A DNA stretch of 64,000 nt from positions 2,294,220 to 2,358,219 of the forward strand of contig JAJHZJ010000121.1 in the NCBI GenBank assembly GCA_023548195.1, written 5' to 3'. The notes under the pieces are model-generated. The model was not told the DNA's origin. It did not search any database and saw only the letters and a program-made list of their open reading frames with translations. The DNA is from Bettongia penicillata ogilbyi (Eukaryota > Chordata > Mammalia > Diprotodontia > Potoroidae). This document shows positions 1-12,079 of the stretch, piece after piece; within the stretch, counting starts at the first letter, position 1, and every line of letters starts with the position of its first letter. The position numbers were made by a program, and so were the translations under genes.

Positions 1-287
1 TAGGACTGAGGTGGAATGGGATCATCTGTGCAGGTAACAGGGAACAAGAGCGAAGGACGAGATCGTAGCAGAAAGCATCTGAGCAACAGGAGACGAGGAA
101 GAAGGGAGAAAGAGATCTCTCAGAGAATGGCCAAAAAATTCTACTCATTAATTTATCCCTAAGAGAACTCAGAATAGATTTTTTTCTTTTCTACAAATGA
201 GTTGATCTTTTTCAACTTTCCAGTTCTAGAGTTAACCATTCACCTTCCTCAACTTCCTTCCTACCCCTCAATGACTCTGACTTTAGA

Positions 288-385
288 GACTGAATCGCAG
301 ATTTAGAACTGGAAAGGACCTTTTGGGTCATCTGGTACAAAACTTTCATTTTACAGAAAAGGCCACTGAGGCTCACAGGTAATTA
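288..385 (-). repeat. MIR-related SINE fragment (THER1/MON1-type)
   Basis: The stretch holds the reverse-complement signature of this old SINE: 'gaactggaaaggacctt', then 'tcattttacagaaaaggc' and 'cactgaggctcacagg'. It is truncated and diverged. Subfamily is not certain. Confidence 0.6.
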
Positions 386-3300
386 TACTCAATGAAACTA
401 AATATTAATAGAAGCAGGATAAACAAGCAACCTTCCTAACCTATGAGTATATCTATCTTATTATTTTTCTAACACAGAAACACAATGAAACAAAATACAG
501 AGACCAGGGGCTTCCCTCTGCTCAGGGAATTCCTGAATACAGAAATGAGAAAATGAAATGGGGTAATACTAAGGATTTCCTGCCCTCTGTACCAGATAAG
601 GCAAAGGATCCCTTGAGAATTTAAGTCATCCATTCTGGCCCAGTGGTGGAAGTACAGCTGTAGACTTTAGATCTGCCCCATCTGTTGTCAAGGATGTGAT
701 TTCTAAACATCTTTCACATCAGCTAAAATAACACAAGTAGACTCTGAAATATTACTTAATAGAAACTCAAAGGAGGAGACAGTGTAAGGCTCCATCTTGC
801 CAACAAAACGGGTCAAACTTAGTGTGTCAAAAGGCTGACTCTGTCTTCTGTTTTTAGAGGAAAGGGCTTATACACTTAACCCATTAACAAACAAATGCAA
901 CTTGTTACATTACAGAAGAGCAAGGTCTAGGGCTACAAAAGAAAAGAAAATCTACCCCACTCACCTATGTGAAAAGATGCTTCACAACGGACCAACCAGC
1001 AGAAAGAAAGATGAGGGATTCCTCAAATTCAAAGCCAGCTCACAAGTGCTGGGTCACCTCCCCAATTTCAAGTTCGCCTTCCTACTACAGGAGGTTTGCT
1101 CCTTTCAACAGGACCTCTGAGAACAGAGTCTTTCTCTGGACACAAAGACAGCACACTTCTAACCTCAACCTCAAGCAGAGTTCAAGGAATTCTATAATTT
1201 TTTACTATCTCTTTGACCTTAGAAACATCCAAATGACAATAGGCTTTGAGCATCCCATACACCCACTCCCTCCAGTATTCTGGACACAATGTTACCTCTG
1301 CATCTTGCAACAGTGTCTTCTCTTTTTTACTATATGTGACAATAAGATTCATGGCTATGCAACGGCCAAATTCAAGGCTGCTGGGCAAAAGGGCTTCAGG
1401 AAAGACATTCCTAACCCTGTAGCAATTGATATTATTCTCCAGCCACATCCAAATATTTCTAAATCTTAGGGGAAACAATCTTAATACCGAAATCTCTTAA
1501 ATATGCTTTGATGGCAGGAAGGTGAATGTACACTAAGATGGAAGCTCTGTGCTGTGTTTGAAGGATTACAATTTACGATGGTATAGATTCAGTAGAAAGA
1601 TGACTTCCTAGTGTACTGACAGAAAAGCTCCCCTCAAGACCATGTTGAAAGAGCTTCTGGGAGAGGTCATTTTTCTCGAGCCATTATATCTTTGATACAA
1701 GATACCCTTTAAATATATATTGTGAAGTACATTACACAGAGCTTAAAATATTAATCACTTGTTATCTTTCCACTTAGGTTTGATGCCTACATATATTGCT
1801 TTCTAAAATTATATAGCCATCACTAAAGTGAGTTTTTTTCACAAAATTTTAAGGGGTAACATGAAGAAGCTCTCCAACACCAAATAAACCTCTCTCTTTA
1901 GGCAAGACTGAGACACAATTAATTCTAGAAGTACATGTAGCATGTTAAAACTGCCTTTCCAGGACCCAATGTCCAGACTGATGACCTAGAAATACTTCCA
2001 GTTTTAGTTATTTATTTAACTTTTTTTTACAGATGCCTGTGCACACCCAAATACTTTCACATTTATTAGTTCACATTTCTTAGCCTCCCATTCACATTGG
2101 CATGAACTGTGACCATTAGACACAGATGACAGACAGGAAAGGGAATATGAAGAATGCTACAAGAGAAGGAAGACACTTGCTGGGAGTCTGCCTGGGGATG
2201 CTCTCCAAGTGAGAAAGCCAACAAGAGACACACCCCAGGCATGCTTTTTTCTCTCAGCTACCTAAGGCTAGATTAAATACATAGGGAAGGGAAAAGAAAA
2301 TGCCTGAATCCCACCTCAAACCTAGCAACCTTCAGAGCCCTTTAGACAAAAATGGTACAAATAGTCAGACTTTCAAAAAAATACAAGCACTATGAATATT
2401 TTCCTGGCTTCCAAAAGAGTTTGCTCCTATTCTCCCCTTGGACAGCTCTCCCCTAAAAAGCCAGCCTTGATCACAGGCTATTAAGAAGAGAGAGAGAAAA
2501 AAACAATTCACTGAAGTAAAAAGGTTTAAATGTAAAAGGATTAAATAATTCAGAGCACTGCTGTCAGTCACTACTTCTATTTTTAAGTGCTATACGTGAA
2601 TTACACTAAATAAAATAAATGAATTTTCATAGAGTTTATTTCGAGGGCCATTTTAGGAAGGAGTTGTAAGCAGTCTATAAACCTTTGTAGTAGCCAGTCC
2701 ATACTAATTTCTGTACCAAGAGAGGTAGAAACAGCACTTCCGCTCATACATGCACTTCTGTTTGGCTAAAATGCAGCATTCTGACATACATGAATGTGTG
2801 ACACCGTACACTACATGATTTCGACTTCTGGCCACTAAAAGCCATATTCAGAAACCCTGCATGCATAGCTATATGTTAAAATAAACATTTAACTGTAGGA
2901 GTAAAGATCACTTTATTTATTAAACTATGTACCAATGAAGCAATTCACCATTTACCAGAGAGGAGTAGACGAACAGTCCTGAATCTTCTTTTGTCCAACT
3001 GTGTGCTGTATATTCAAGGGCATTATTCTCTCCTTGCTGTTTGCACATATAAGCACAGTTTCTTTCCAAAACTGTGCGGATGCCTTTAAACAGAATCACA
3101 CTAGTAGTGCAACCCATCCCAACCTGTCAAAATTCACATTCCTATCACTGCTTGCTCCGTCTCCATATCCTCTGCCTGGATTCCTCAGGAATAAGCTCCC
3201 ACTGTACCATCTTCAACAAAATCTGAACAGAAGCATCAGCTGCTGCACTAAATCCTCTTCCGTCCAAGGAGAGACTGACAAAAATCCAGCCTCAGAGTGT

Positions 3301-4815
3301 GAAACGGGAGGAGCCGTGGAATACCAAGATGACACACCTCAGCTGTATGGAAACCCTTCAAGTCTACCCCTCCTCCAACAGAGGCTTTTAATTGGTACCT
3401 TTTTTTTCTTATTTGTTCTTAGGTAGCAATGACACGTGATTGCCAAAAATGGCTGGGATGCTGATGGCTTGAATTTTTAAGTCTCAGAGCCCATCCAAAA
3501 TGAAAGGGTAGTATCAGAGAGATACCCTGCTGCAAAATGCTGCTGTGAACCACAGAGAATCTTCATCGCTGCAAGAAAATCACCCTCCCAGAATGCTAAG
3601 CCTGGCACTCCTATTGGCAAACATTTTCTTTCCTTGACCTAAATATGCTATTTGTTGTTTAATGCTGCATTGTAAAGCTATAAAGAAGCCCCCAAAAGTC
3701 CCTAAAATGAGAAAATCATTAACACGACTGCTGCTATGGAAACACGCACAGGAGCCCACTTTGAGCAACCTTTTGCCTGTATGGGAAAACAGCTTGCTGA
3801 CAGCAAGCCACAAGGGAGCTGACGATTACCACGTCAATCCAGATGCCCTTCACACCTCCCCTTTGCAGGAGGGGAATGGTGAACAAGTTTGCATCCACTA
3901 AAAATGGTTCTCTCCTCTCTGAAGGCTGAACAGTGCAAAATGGATTATGACTGAATAATTGTCTAGTACATCTTAGAATCCACCTTCCTCTAGCGCAGCT
4001 CAGGATGAAAATTTAAACACATTGAAGTTCCCTGCTCCCTGTGGTTAGTCTTTTCTGTGTATTCAGCACACTGGAGCTCTTCCTTCATCAAAGACTGAAC
4101 TCAATGACCTCGACATCACCTGGTAGGGTGATTCTTTCCAAAATGACTAATGAGAGTGTGCTTCACTACAAATATATCAGCCAGGCTGAAGACTTCACAG
4201 CAGATCCCACTTCTTTAAAATGCAAAGCTGGCAAATGAAGTCCAAGATAAGCATATGCGAGAGCCCTCCTCCTATACCCTCCCCCTCCTTACATTATTGC
4301 TCTTCCAAGATCTGCTCTGCAATTGTTCCTTGACGCACAGAGCAACAGATGGTTTTCATCTTCAGAATATGATATACACAGCTGTAATGTCACTAGCTGC
4401 AGCTGATGAATTATAGTGATTAAGGACCATCTCTAAAGTCCTGTTCTGATGCTTTATCATGGGATGGCCATCAAAACCAAGTTCTAAACCCGAAGAAACA
4501 AAGTTGTGGCACACCCTATCAAGCCAGAAAAGGCTAAGCATACAGGCCTGACAAGAAATGGTGTAAATATGTTGCTTGACAGCCAGCAGCATCTGGAGAT
4601 GCTCATCATCAGAAGGTTAGCCACCAGGCGATAAAAAGTTGTGGCTATAAGCCAACTCCCTGAACAGAGTATTAACGCAGTGTGTCACAGTCTGTGAGTC
4701 ACAGACTACTGGGGGACCAAGATATATTATTACGGGGTCCATCCATGTCTTAATCGATCAATAAACAAACCTACCTTCTATACACAGTAACATACCTCAA
4801 AATGTACGCGTTACA
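386..4815. other. Unassigned non-coding DNA
   Basis: I recognise no repeat family or gene here. Open frames are short and overlap on both strands. The only protein-like stretch is the minus-strand frame near 1182-1478, listed separately. A perfect 9-bp inverted repeat with a 1-nt spacer lies at about 4689-4707. The region could contain unique or conserved non-coding sequence, which a single sequence cannot show. Confidence 0.5.
1182..1478 (-). other. Unrecognised 98-codon open frame with protein-like composition
   Basis: The minus-strand frame runs 98 codons. Its second half has a balanced composition, including a 'CPEYWREWVYGMLKAYCHLD' stretch followed by a Lys/Val-rich end. I cannot assign it to a family. 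An overlapping plus-strand frame of 166 codons (969-1469) is also open, so the region simply has few stops. It may be an old processed pseudogene, a decayed exon, or chance. No ribosome-context, promoter or splice evidence decides this. Confidence 0.15.
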
Positions 4816-4851
4816 TTGTGTTTTTCAACGTATGTAGATGTAGATATGACA

Positions 4852-5005
4852 AGATACACTGAAAAGCATATACAACATAAATGCAAAGTATTAAATGCAA
4901 GTCATTTTGTGGGGTGGGGAAGGCAACAAGCAATTGGGATGACCAAGAACATAAAATATTTTGTTGTCAAGAAAAAAACTCATGCTAAAACAGGATGGAA
5001 AGGCA
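4852..5005 (-). repeat. L2-derived block, copy A of a local duplication
   Basis: This segment resembles antisense L2 3' sequence ('tggggtggggaaggca'). It is repeated about 600 bp downstream at 5456-5606. Both copies share 'acataaaatattttgttgtcaag', which differs from the usual L2 sequence at that point. That points to local duplication rather than two independent insertions. Confidence 0.55.
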
Positions 5006-5085
5006 TGACTTTCTCCTTAGTCATTTTATTCTTTCTTAATCCATAGGTACTTATAATACACCTAATTATGACATGAAAAGTCACA

Positions 5086-5606
5086 AATCAATCACAAAGC
5101 ATTTATTTGGTACCTCCTATATGCGAAGCAGGGCAGCGAGGTGGCACAGGACTTAGGGTCAGGAAGATCTGAATTCAAATCTGACCTCAAACATTTATTA
5201 GCTACGTTACCCTGAGCCAGTTACTTGACTCAGTTTTCTCATCTGTAAAATGAGCTGGAGAAGGAAATGGCAAAGCACTCCAACATCTTTGCCAAGACAC
5301 CTCAAATAGGGTCATGGAGAGTCAGACATGACTGAAAAACATAATTAACAATATGTCCCACATTGTGCTGGAGAAATAAAATGCAGAAATAAAAATGAAA
5401 AGGAAATTTTCCCTCTGTGTTTTCTCGATGCTTACATTCTGTAGGACACAATCCATATGCTGAAAATATACGACATATATACAAAGTATTAAATACAAGT
5501 CAATTTGTGGGGTGGGGAAGGCACCAGCCATTGGAATGACCAGGAACATAAAATATTTTGTTGTCAAGAAGAGAATTCCATGCTAGAAAAGGATGGATTT
5601 GCAGTT
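5086..5606 (-). repeat. L2 LINE 3' end, interrupted by a MAR1 SINE; contains copy B of the local duplication
   Basis: Antisense L2 tail signals flank the SINE: 'catttatttggtacctcc' on the left and 'attgtgctggagaaataaaa' plus 'tgcttacattctgtagga' on the right. The L2 is therefore older than the SINE inserted at 5129-5345. The block at 5456-5606 matches 4852-5005. Confidence 0.6.
5129..5345 (+). repeat. MAR1-type SINE
   Basis: Marsupial tRNA-derived CORE-SINE. It begins 'gggcagcgaggtggcacag' and contains 'atgagctggagaaggaaatgg' and 'ggtcatggagagtcagacat', ending 'gactgaaaaa'. The head resembles a tRNA with A/B boxes. The insertion sits inside an antisense L2. Confidence 0.85.
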
Positions 5607-6284
5607 TTCCCCATAGCGGTCAGTATATCTTGGGGTTGGGATCTCTGACTTTGCTCACACAGTTGAAAATGCAGATCCTTGAAGAAAGCACCAGATAAGC
5701 CGTTAATGGAAACTGACATATAGGAATACTACAAGATCTTCAAAGGACATCCCAAGCATTATAACCAAGGTGATTTTTATTGGTGTTTTAAATGGCCAGT
5801 TTAGCTCCAGCATTAAAGTGCCTCCCCCCTCAACACCTATCCCCACCCCAAAATAAAATAAAAATTCTTTTCTCTCTTGTATTCTTATTCAAAGAATCTT
5901 TAGCAGTTCCACAAAATCTCAGTAATGACAATCCTGGCACACAACATAACAATAAATGAATGACAACAGCTTTTCATCATGAAGGTGACTGCTTTGGCAA
6001 AGCTATGAGGTTCTAATTTATATCCAAGTTTGCACATCAGAAAATTCAAGGGCTCAACAAATGCTTAGAAGTAAGAAAAGAAAAGCATCCCAGGCTACCT
6101 CAACTGCGTATCTCCATTCCACCTCTAGAAACAACTCACACACAGAGCTGAGAGTCACATAAACTAGATGACCCTCAGAAACAAGGTTTCAATGACTATA
6201 AAAATCTCCAGCTGTGCAAATACTATCTATCCTTCCGAGAATGACTCAAATATTATGTTCCGATTCACCCAAGCATACATGATC
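5607..6284. other. Unassigned DNA
   Basis: I see no recognisable repeat or gene. A short pyrimidine/adenine-rich patch lies at about 5820-5870. Confidence 0.5.
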
Positions 6285-6607
6285 TTCTCCTCCTCTGGAC
6301 ACCAGTGCACTTTATACAATGGGTCATTTATAGTTCCTACAACATTCTGCCTTGTATTACACAGAGCTATTCATGCACCTGTCTTACTCCTTCCTACTAG
6401 ACTGTAAACTCCTTGAGAATGAAAGCTACATCTTATTCATCTTTCCATCCCCTGTGGTGCCTAATGTAGTGCTTTGAACATAAAAAGTAGTTCAGTAAAT
6501 ATTTATTGAATAATGAATGAATGAAATGAATAAATAGAAGCAGCTAGCACTGGCAGAAGGGAAAAGGCATGAAACTCTGTAGGTGTTTAATAAATGTTTA
6601 TCCAACT
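6285..6607 (+). repeat. L2 LINE 3' end
   Basis: The tail is diagnostic: 'tagactgtaaactccttgag', 'gcctaatgtagtgctttgaa', 'gtaaatatttattgaat', with 'aatgaatg' end repeats. A second short L2-like end, 'taggtgtttaataaatgttt', follows at about 6580. Confidence 0.75.
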
Positions 6608-6925
6608 AGATAAATACTACCGGATTTTTTAAAAAAGAAATCCAAAATCTGAATTCAGTTAGCTGTATTCAGAGAACAGAGAGAGAAGAAAGTAACAATT
6701 TCACAATAACCATCAAAAAGGAAAAAGAGACACAAATAAGCATTTTTTATAATTGTGTCAGAATTTTCCAAACTAACAAAATCCACTGGGTACAAAACAT
6801 TCCATTCTATTCATATCCATCATCTTTCTCAACAAGAGGAGCCTGCAGATTCATCTGGTTGCTTTTTTTGCTAACTAAAAGTTTACAAATTACTAGTCTT
6901 CAGTGGACTTGTACAATACAGACTA

Positions 6926-7206
6926 GGGGCAGCTAGGTGGTGCAGTGGATAGAGCACCAATCTCACCTCAGACACTTGACACTCACTAGCTGTGTGACCT
7001 CGGGCAAGTCATTTAACCCCAATTGCCTCATTCTGGGTCATCTCCAGTCATCCTGATGAATCACTGGTCACTGGACTCAGATGGTTCTGGAGGAAAAGTG
7101 AGGCTGGTGCCCTGCACAGCCCTCCCTCTCTCAAAACAAAGTCAAGTGCAAGTCATATCATTATTTCTCTGATGGCATGGTCTTCTTCGACAAGGACGGA
7201 CGAACA
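6926..7206 (+). repeat. Composite tRNA-derived SINE (WALLSI-like), with internal deletion
   Basis: The tRNA-like head reads 'ggggcagctaggtggtgcag' and 'tagctgtgtgacctcgggca'. A non-tRNA module follows, starting 'gggtcatctccagtcatcct' and ending 'tggcatggtcttcttcgaca'. Compared with the copy at 21112-21435, about 35 bp between 'gagcacca' and 'tcacctcag' is missing. A weak 7-bp TSD, 'tacaata', may be present (6912-6918 and 7207-7213). Confidence 0.85.
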
Positions 7207-7213
7207 TACAATA

Positions 7214-8089
7214 TATGCTGCCATAAAAACTAAAGTGATAAAAGTTCAAGAAAATGATTCAACCACATAAATAATTAAATGGATAATAAAAAAAAATCTG
7301 TATTTGGCTTTGACTTTTTCTTTTGCCTCACATGTACACTGGATAGCCTAGAAATAAAGTTAATATGAATTTCATATGAAATAAAGTATTGCTCTCCCTC
7401 TGAGTTAAAGGAACCTTAAATATTCCCTCCACCCTCTGGAAGATAGCCAAGAAACAGCCTGGGGTGATTTCTATAACCTGACTAGAAATCCCAGAGGAAG
7501 ATGAGAGAAAGAAAAACAGAGTGGGGATTACTATCCAAATTCGAATAATTCAGTGCTCATGTGGGCAGGTAGCACACTGCCTAGGCACTGGAGTAGGGAG
7601 GAGATAAAAAGCTATGGACTCACTATGAACCAACTCATGTGGAAAAGAGGGATGTAACTGAGTGGGACAGCAAAGCAGCACTCCCAGAGGCACCTGAAGA
7701 AATCCCTTGTGTGAAGGGGTAAGACTATGGCACTGAGGTATAAAACAGCAGAAAATTTAAACAGATTGGAGACACCAAACAGAACACCAAATCAGAAGAC
7801 TGAATGCTAGACTTCCTCCTTACTGGACCACAATATTAACTAGTACAGGCACAATATTGGTCCCTGCCAGGAAGGCTAGATAACTCAAGGGCAAGGTGCC
7901 TGACCTATAGCCTTAAAGGTGGGTCCATTCCATGTCTTTAATTGTATAAATAAAATTTGAGACTGAATGCTTATAAGGAAAGCTAGAAGTTATCCTTGTG
8001 AAAAGACCAAATATTGAAGTACCTGGGGGAAGGACTAACAAGCCAGATAACTAAGAGATCTCAAAACTATACTTAGTTCTTTCATATCA
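7214..8089. other. Unassigned DNA
   Basis: No family recognised. Base composition resembles the flanks. Confidence 0.5.
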
Positions 8090-9440
8090 GGTGAGAACCT
8101 CCAACCCAAGCGCTGTATCTAATCAGACATTAAATGATTACTTGAACAAGTGTGTACTATATAGTGTACCATATATATCAACGCATCTCACTTACTCCCA
8201 CATCCTCAATTTTCACCTCCATACAGAAAACCCCAAATCTATTTCTCCAATCCTGACCTCGTTTTCTAACAGTTGTTTATCCTCAAACTAACATGACTAA
8301 ACTAAGTTCATCTTTCTCTCTCCCACAAAAATCTAATAGCCCAAGATTTCAACATTTCTGTTAGCGACACCACCATCTTCAAAGTTTTAGTGTTCTCTAT
8401 TGCACACCACCACCTTCAATGTCTAGACCTACTGATTATACTTTCATATACTTTTTCGTTTCCAGTCTGATTATCACCACTCTAACCAATTTGTCATTTC
8501 ATGTCAGGACTGCTACAATAGTCTCTTGAGTGACAGTTTTAAATCAGCCTCTCCATGTATCCTCCACACCACTGACAAATTAATTTTCTAAAGCACTTTG
8601 TGGCTTAAAAAACCTTAAGTGACTACAGGATAAAAACCAATTCCTTAATGTAGAATTCAGAAATCCCTGCAATCTGGCTCCAATCTACCTGTCTATTCTG
8701 TCTTTCTCGATTTCCCCTTCACAGGTCCATACTCTAGGAAAACCAAAACTCTGCTTTCTTGCTCTTGGCCAATTGTTTTCCTGCTTTTGTGTCCTTGCTA
8801 CCATTTTCCCCCCCTACCTGCAACATCCTTTCACCAGTCTCCACCTGTTGAAATCCCATGAGTCCTTCAAATTTCAGGTCAAATGTCACCTTGATCTTGG
8901 AGTTTCTTATCTCCCAACACTGAGATATAATCTGTCTCTCCTCTATGCTCCCACAGCACTTTGAATGTTCCTGCCCCTAAGCACTTACTACATTATTTGA
9001 TATTTATACGTGTACACGCCATTTATCCAAACAGATCCTAAGCTCCTTAAGATCAGAGAGTATGTGAGAATGAAATGACATAATTATAAAGTGCCTGGCA
9101 CATAGCTTCATTGCTCAGTCATTTTTCTGTTGTTTCCAATGCCTTGTGACCCTATTTGGAGTTTTTTCAGCACAGATACTGGAATGATTTGCCATTTCCT
9201 TCTCCAGCTCATTTTACAGATGAAGAAACTGAAGCAAACAGAGTTAAGTGACTCACCCAGGGTCACTCAGCTAGTAAGTATCTGAGGCAAGACTTGAATT
9301 CAGGAAAATGAGTCTTCCTGCCCCTGGCTTCCAGGCCCAGCATTGTATCCATTGCCCCACCTAACTGCCCTGTTGTTCAACTAATGCTGGTCAAATTGAT
9401 TGCTGTAGGTACCTCGTAAATATCTGTTGAATTGAAATTA
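8090..9440 (+). repeat. L2 LINE 3' half, interrupted by MAR1
   Basis: L2 C-terminal and 3' UTR similarity is visible: 'gactgctacaatagtctctt', 'gcactttgtggctt', 'atcctaagctccttaag', 'aaagtgcctggcacatag'. The tail resumes after the SINE as 'taggtacctcgtaaatatct' and 'gttgaattg'. The frame is full of stops and frameshifts. Confidence 0.7.
9110..9372 (-). repeat. MAR1-type SINE
   Basis: Antisense MAR1: 'gatttgccatttccttctcc', 'agctcattttacagatgaag', then 'gccccacctaactgccc' as the reversed head. It sits inside an L2 tail. Confidence 0.85.
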
Positions 9441-9939
9441 GCTAGTCAGCAGGGGAGACGTAATATCCAAAAAAATAAGACTGAGTACATATTAAGAGAA
9501 CCAAGGACCTAGCTCTAATCAAACCATTAAATAAGGAAAAAAAAAGAAGCAAAGCAAATTAATGATGACAAAACAAAATCAAATTTAGAATTGATTTTTT
9601 TCTTTGTTTCCACCATCCTCTTCTAAGAAAATTCAATTTACAGAGGGCATCTAAAATCCTCCACATTTAATATCTAGACATCTCAATGTCAACTTAGGAA
9701 CAAAATTCTATTAGGTTTTCAGGATCTCTGCTAGCAAATGAGTATCCAGTAAATGCCACAGTTAAAAAAAAAAAAAGAATAATGATTTTTGAGCAGCTTT
9801 GTTAAAACACTATGACTTTCAGACTAACATCAAGATTCCAAATTCAAATATAACATTTCTTAAGTATAATGCCTTTTTTAGCATTACACTTTCTTATTAT
9901 TGTGTCAGACATGTATTATCTCTAGCAACATCATCCACT
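9441..9939. other. Unassigned AT-rich DNA
   Basis: Contains A-rich runs near 9536 and 9760. No family recognised. Confidence 0.5.
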
Positions 9940-9947
9940 TCTTAGAT

Positions 9948-10165
9948 CAGAGGTTCTTAACCTTTTTGTGGTCATTTTGTGTCCCTCTTTGGTAGTCGGT
10001 TGAAACTTCTGGACCTCTTCTCAGAATAATATTTTTAAATGGATAAAATAGAATATATAATGCTACAAAGGAAAGAAAATATATTAAAATGGTCATCAAC
10101 ATATTTAAAAAAAAAATTCATAGCTATCACCCTCTCCACCCTCTAGCCCTGGTTAAGAATTTCTC
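9948..10165 (+). mobile_element. Small non-autonomous hAT-type DNA transposon
   Basis: The left end, 'cagaggttcttaacc', and the right end, 'ggttaagaatttctc', form imperfect 15-bp terminal inverted repeats. They are flanked by an 8-bp TSD, 'tcttagat' at 9940-9947 and 'ccttagat' at 10166-10173 (7 of 8 match), as expected for hAT transposases. The interior is AT-rich and non-coding. A related copy in the other orientation lies at 25431-25635. Confidence 0.75.
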
Positions 10166-10175
10166 CCTTAGATTG

Positions 10176-10860
10176 ACACACTGACACAATGCTGCTGAAG
10201 TTGTGAACTGTTCCAACCATTCAGGAAAACAAATAGGGATTATGCTTTTTGTTTTTTTAAGTGACTAAAATGTCTCTATCCTTTAACACAGAGGTCCCAC
10301 TGCCATGTATTTACCCCAAGGAAGCCAATGAGAATAAGAAAGGTCCAAAGAAATGGCAACAAAGTCAAGGATGGACTGGGGATCAACTGGGGAGATGAAT
10401 ATAATGGAATATCATTACTGTGCTAGAGAAAATGAATGAATACAAAAAATTCAAAAAAGCACGAGAAGACATATGAATTGATAAAGTACACTGAACTGAG
10501 AAAACAATATATACAGTGATCACAATGTCGAAGATATTTTAAAAAAAAACAACTGAATACTGTATAAAGACAAGGGTTGATTCCAAAGAAGAGGTGATAA
10601 ATGATATCTCCCTCCCTTCACTATAGAGGTAATGAACTCTAGAAATCAAATATTGTATATACTTTCAAATTTCAGGGAGGTGTCGATGAATTTTGCTACA
10701 CTGCTAGTATTTCCTCTGTTTCAATATTTGTTATAAGGCATAGCTTGCTGGATAGGGGACTGGGAAAAGATATACTCAGAAACAAATGCGATATAAAAAC
10801 CAAAGGCATCCTTAAAAATAAGAGAAATTTTAAAAGGAAAAAAATAATACTTTTTAAAGG
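10176..10860 (+). mobile_element. L1-type LINE 3' end fragment
   Basis: It resembles the marsupial L1 ORF2 C-terminus and 3' UTR: 'gttccaaccattcaggaaaa', 'gatcaactggggagatgaat', 'aatggaatatcattactgtg', then 'gatataaaaaccaaaggcat' near the end. It is 5'-truncated and frameshifted. Confidence 0.65.
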
Positions 10861-12079
10861 ATTATAAACTTCCTAAGGGCAAAAAGAATAAAAGCAAATT
10901 ATTTTCAAAAATAAAACCTGAGCTTCTTCATTTTTAATGATTTTGAAATACATCCTGAATGAGAGTTGATTATCAAAAGATTATACCTAGCATGTGAGAG
11001 CCCAGCAATCAATGAGATTGGCCCACAGAATATAACAAGACAGATTATTTTTTAATTATGTTTTAAAAGTAGGTACCTCCCTTTCAGAAGGTTCAAACCA
11101 CCCCTCCTACTCTATCAAAAGACTCAGGTTATCTAAGATTTGATTTTTTTCATTTCAAAGACTGACATGAAGAAATTGCATAGATATCTTCAAATATCGT
11201 CAATGTTTCTTGATACAGTTAAGAGTTAAAGTATCATCACAGGTAAAATGTCTATCTTTTTCTTCATTTCAATTCCCTCAAGTGTCTATTGACTTCATAT
11301 ATGGCAAAGAAAGGGAAAACAAGAAAACGGTAAAAATGATTTTTCCATCAAGGTCTAGCTGGAGTTACTCTGTTTTAAATTTCCTGGATATTTATGGGAA
11401 ACCTTTCGTCAAGCCAATAACCTTGAATCATGTGTTACATTAGGCAAGGTTTGAGGTCTGTGGTTAGAGGCATCCATTCCTCTTCATTCAAGGAAACTTG
11501 TCTTGCAGATTTTTTTCCAAAAGTAGTTAAGTTTTCACTTGAACACTAAGGCAACCTACATCAAAAATATAGTAAGAATTGAGAAAAAGAGAAGAACAGT
11601 GGAACTTTTTTTTTCATGAAATACACTGAATCTAAACCATTCACATCATTTGTACCATGTAAAGGATTTGGGGCAGTAACTTTTAGGGGAAAATGTGCTG
11701 TAGGGCTAAACAATGACCACCCAGAGAGCCTTCCATATACTTTGAGAATCTGTGATTTTATTTGTTTGGACTCTCTTGACCAACATGAAGAAAATTGCTG
11801 TTACCATCTCAGGGACAGGCCTCAGATAGGAGACGTGCAGTCCACAATCAGGGTAGCACTCAAAATGTTTCTGGTTTAGCAGGACCTGCCAGAATCGGGA
11901 CTCCACTGGTTATAGTCTTTGAAATCTGCCTCAAAGTCATGAAGAAAAAGTGAGAGAAGGGTTTTCATGGAAGATTTTACACATAAGTAGTCATTAAGTA
12001 TTTATTATGGAAGAGGATGAAGAAATAATTCAATGGAGGTAAGAGAACTGTATATTAACAATAATAAGCAATAAAAATA
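10861..12079. other. Unassigned DNA
   Basis: Includes an 87-codon plus-strand frame (11616-11879) with an overlapping 66-codon minus frame. Neither resembles a protein I know. No repeat family recognised. Confidence 0.5.

Noticed and set aside
3001..3426. 141-codon plus frame
   Set aside because: No recognisable domain, an opposing 65-codon frame overlaps it, and no splice or start context supports it.
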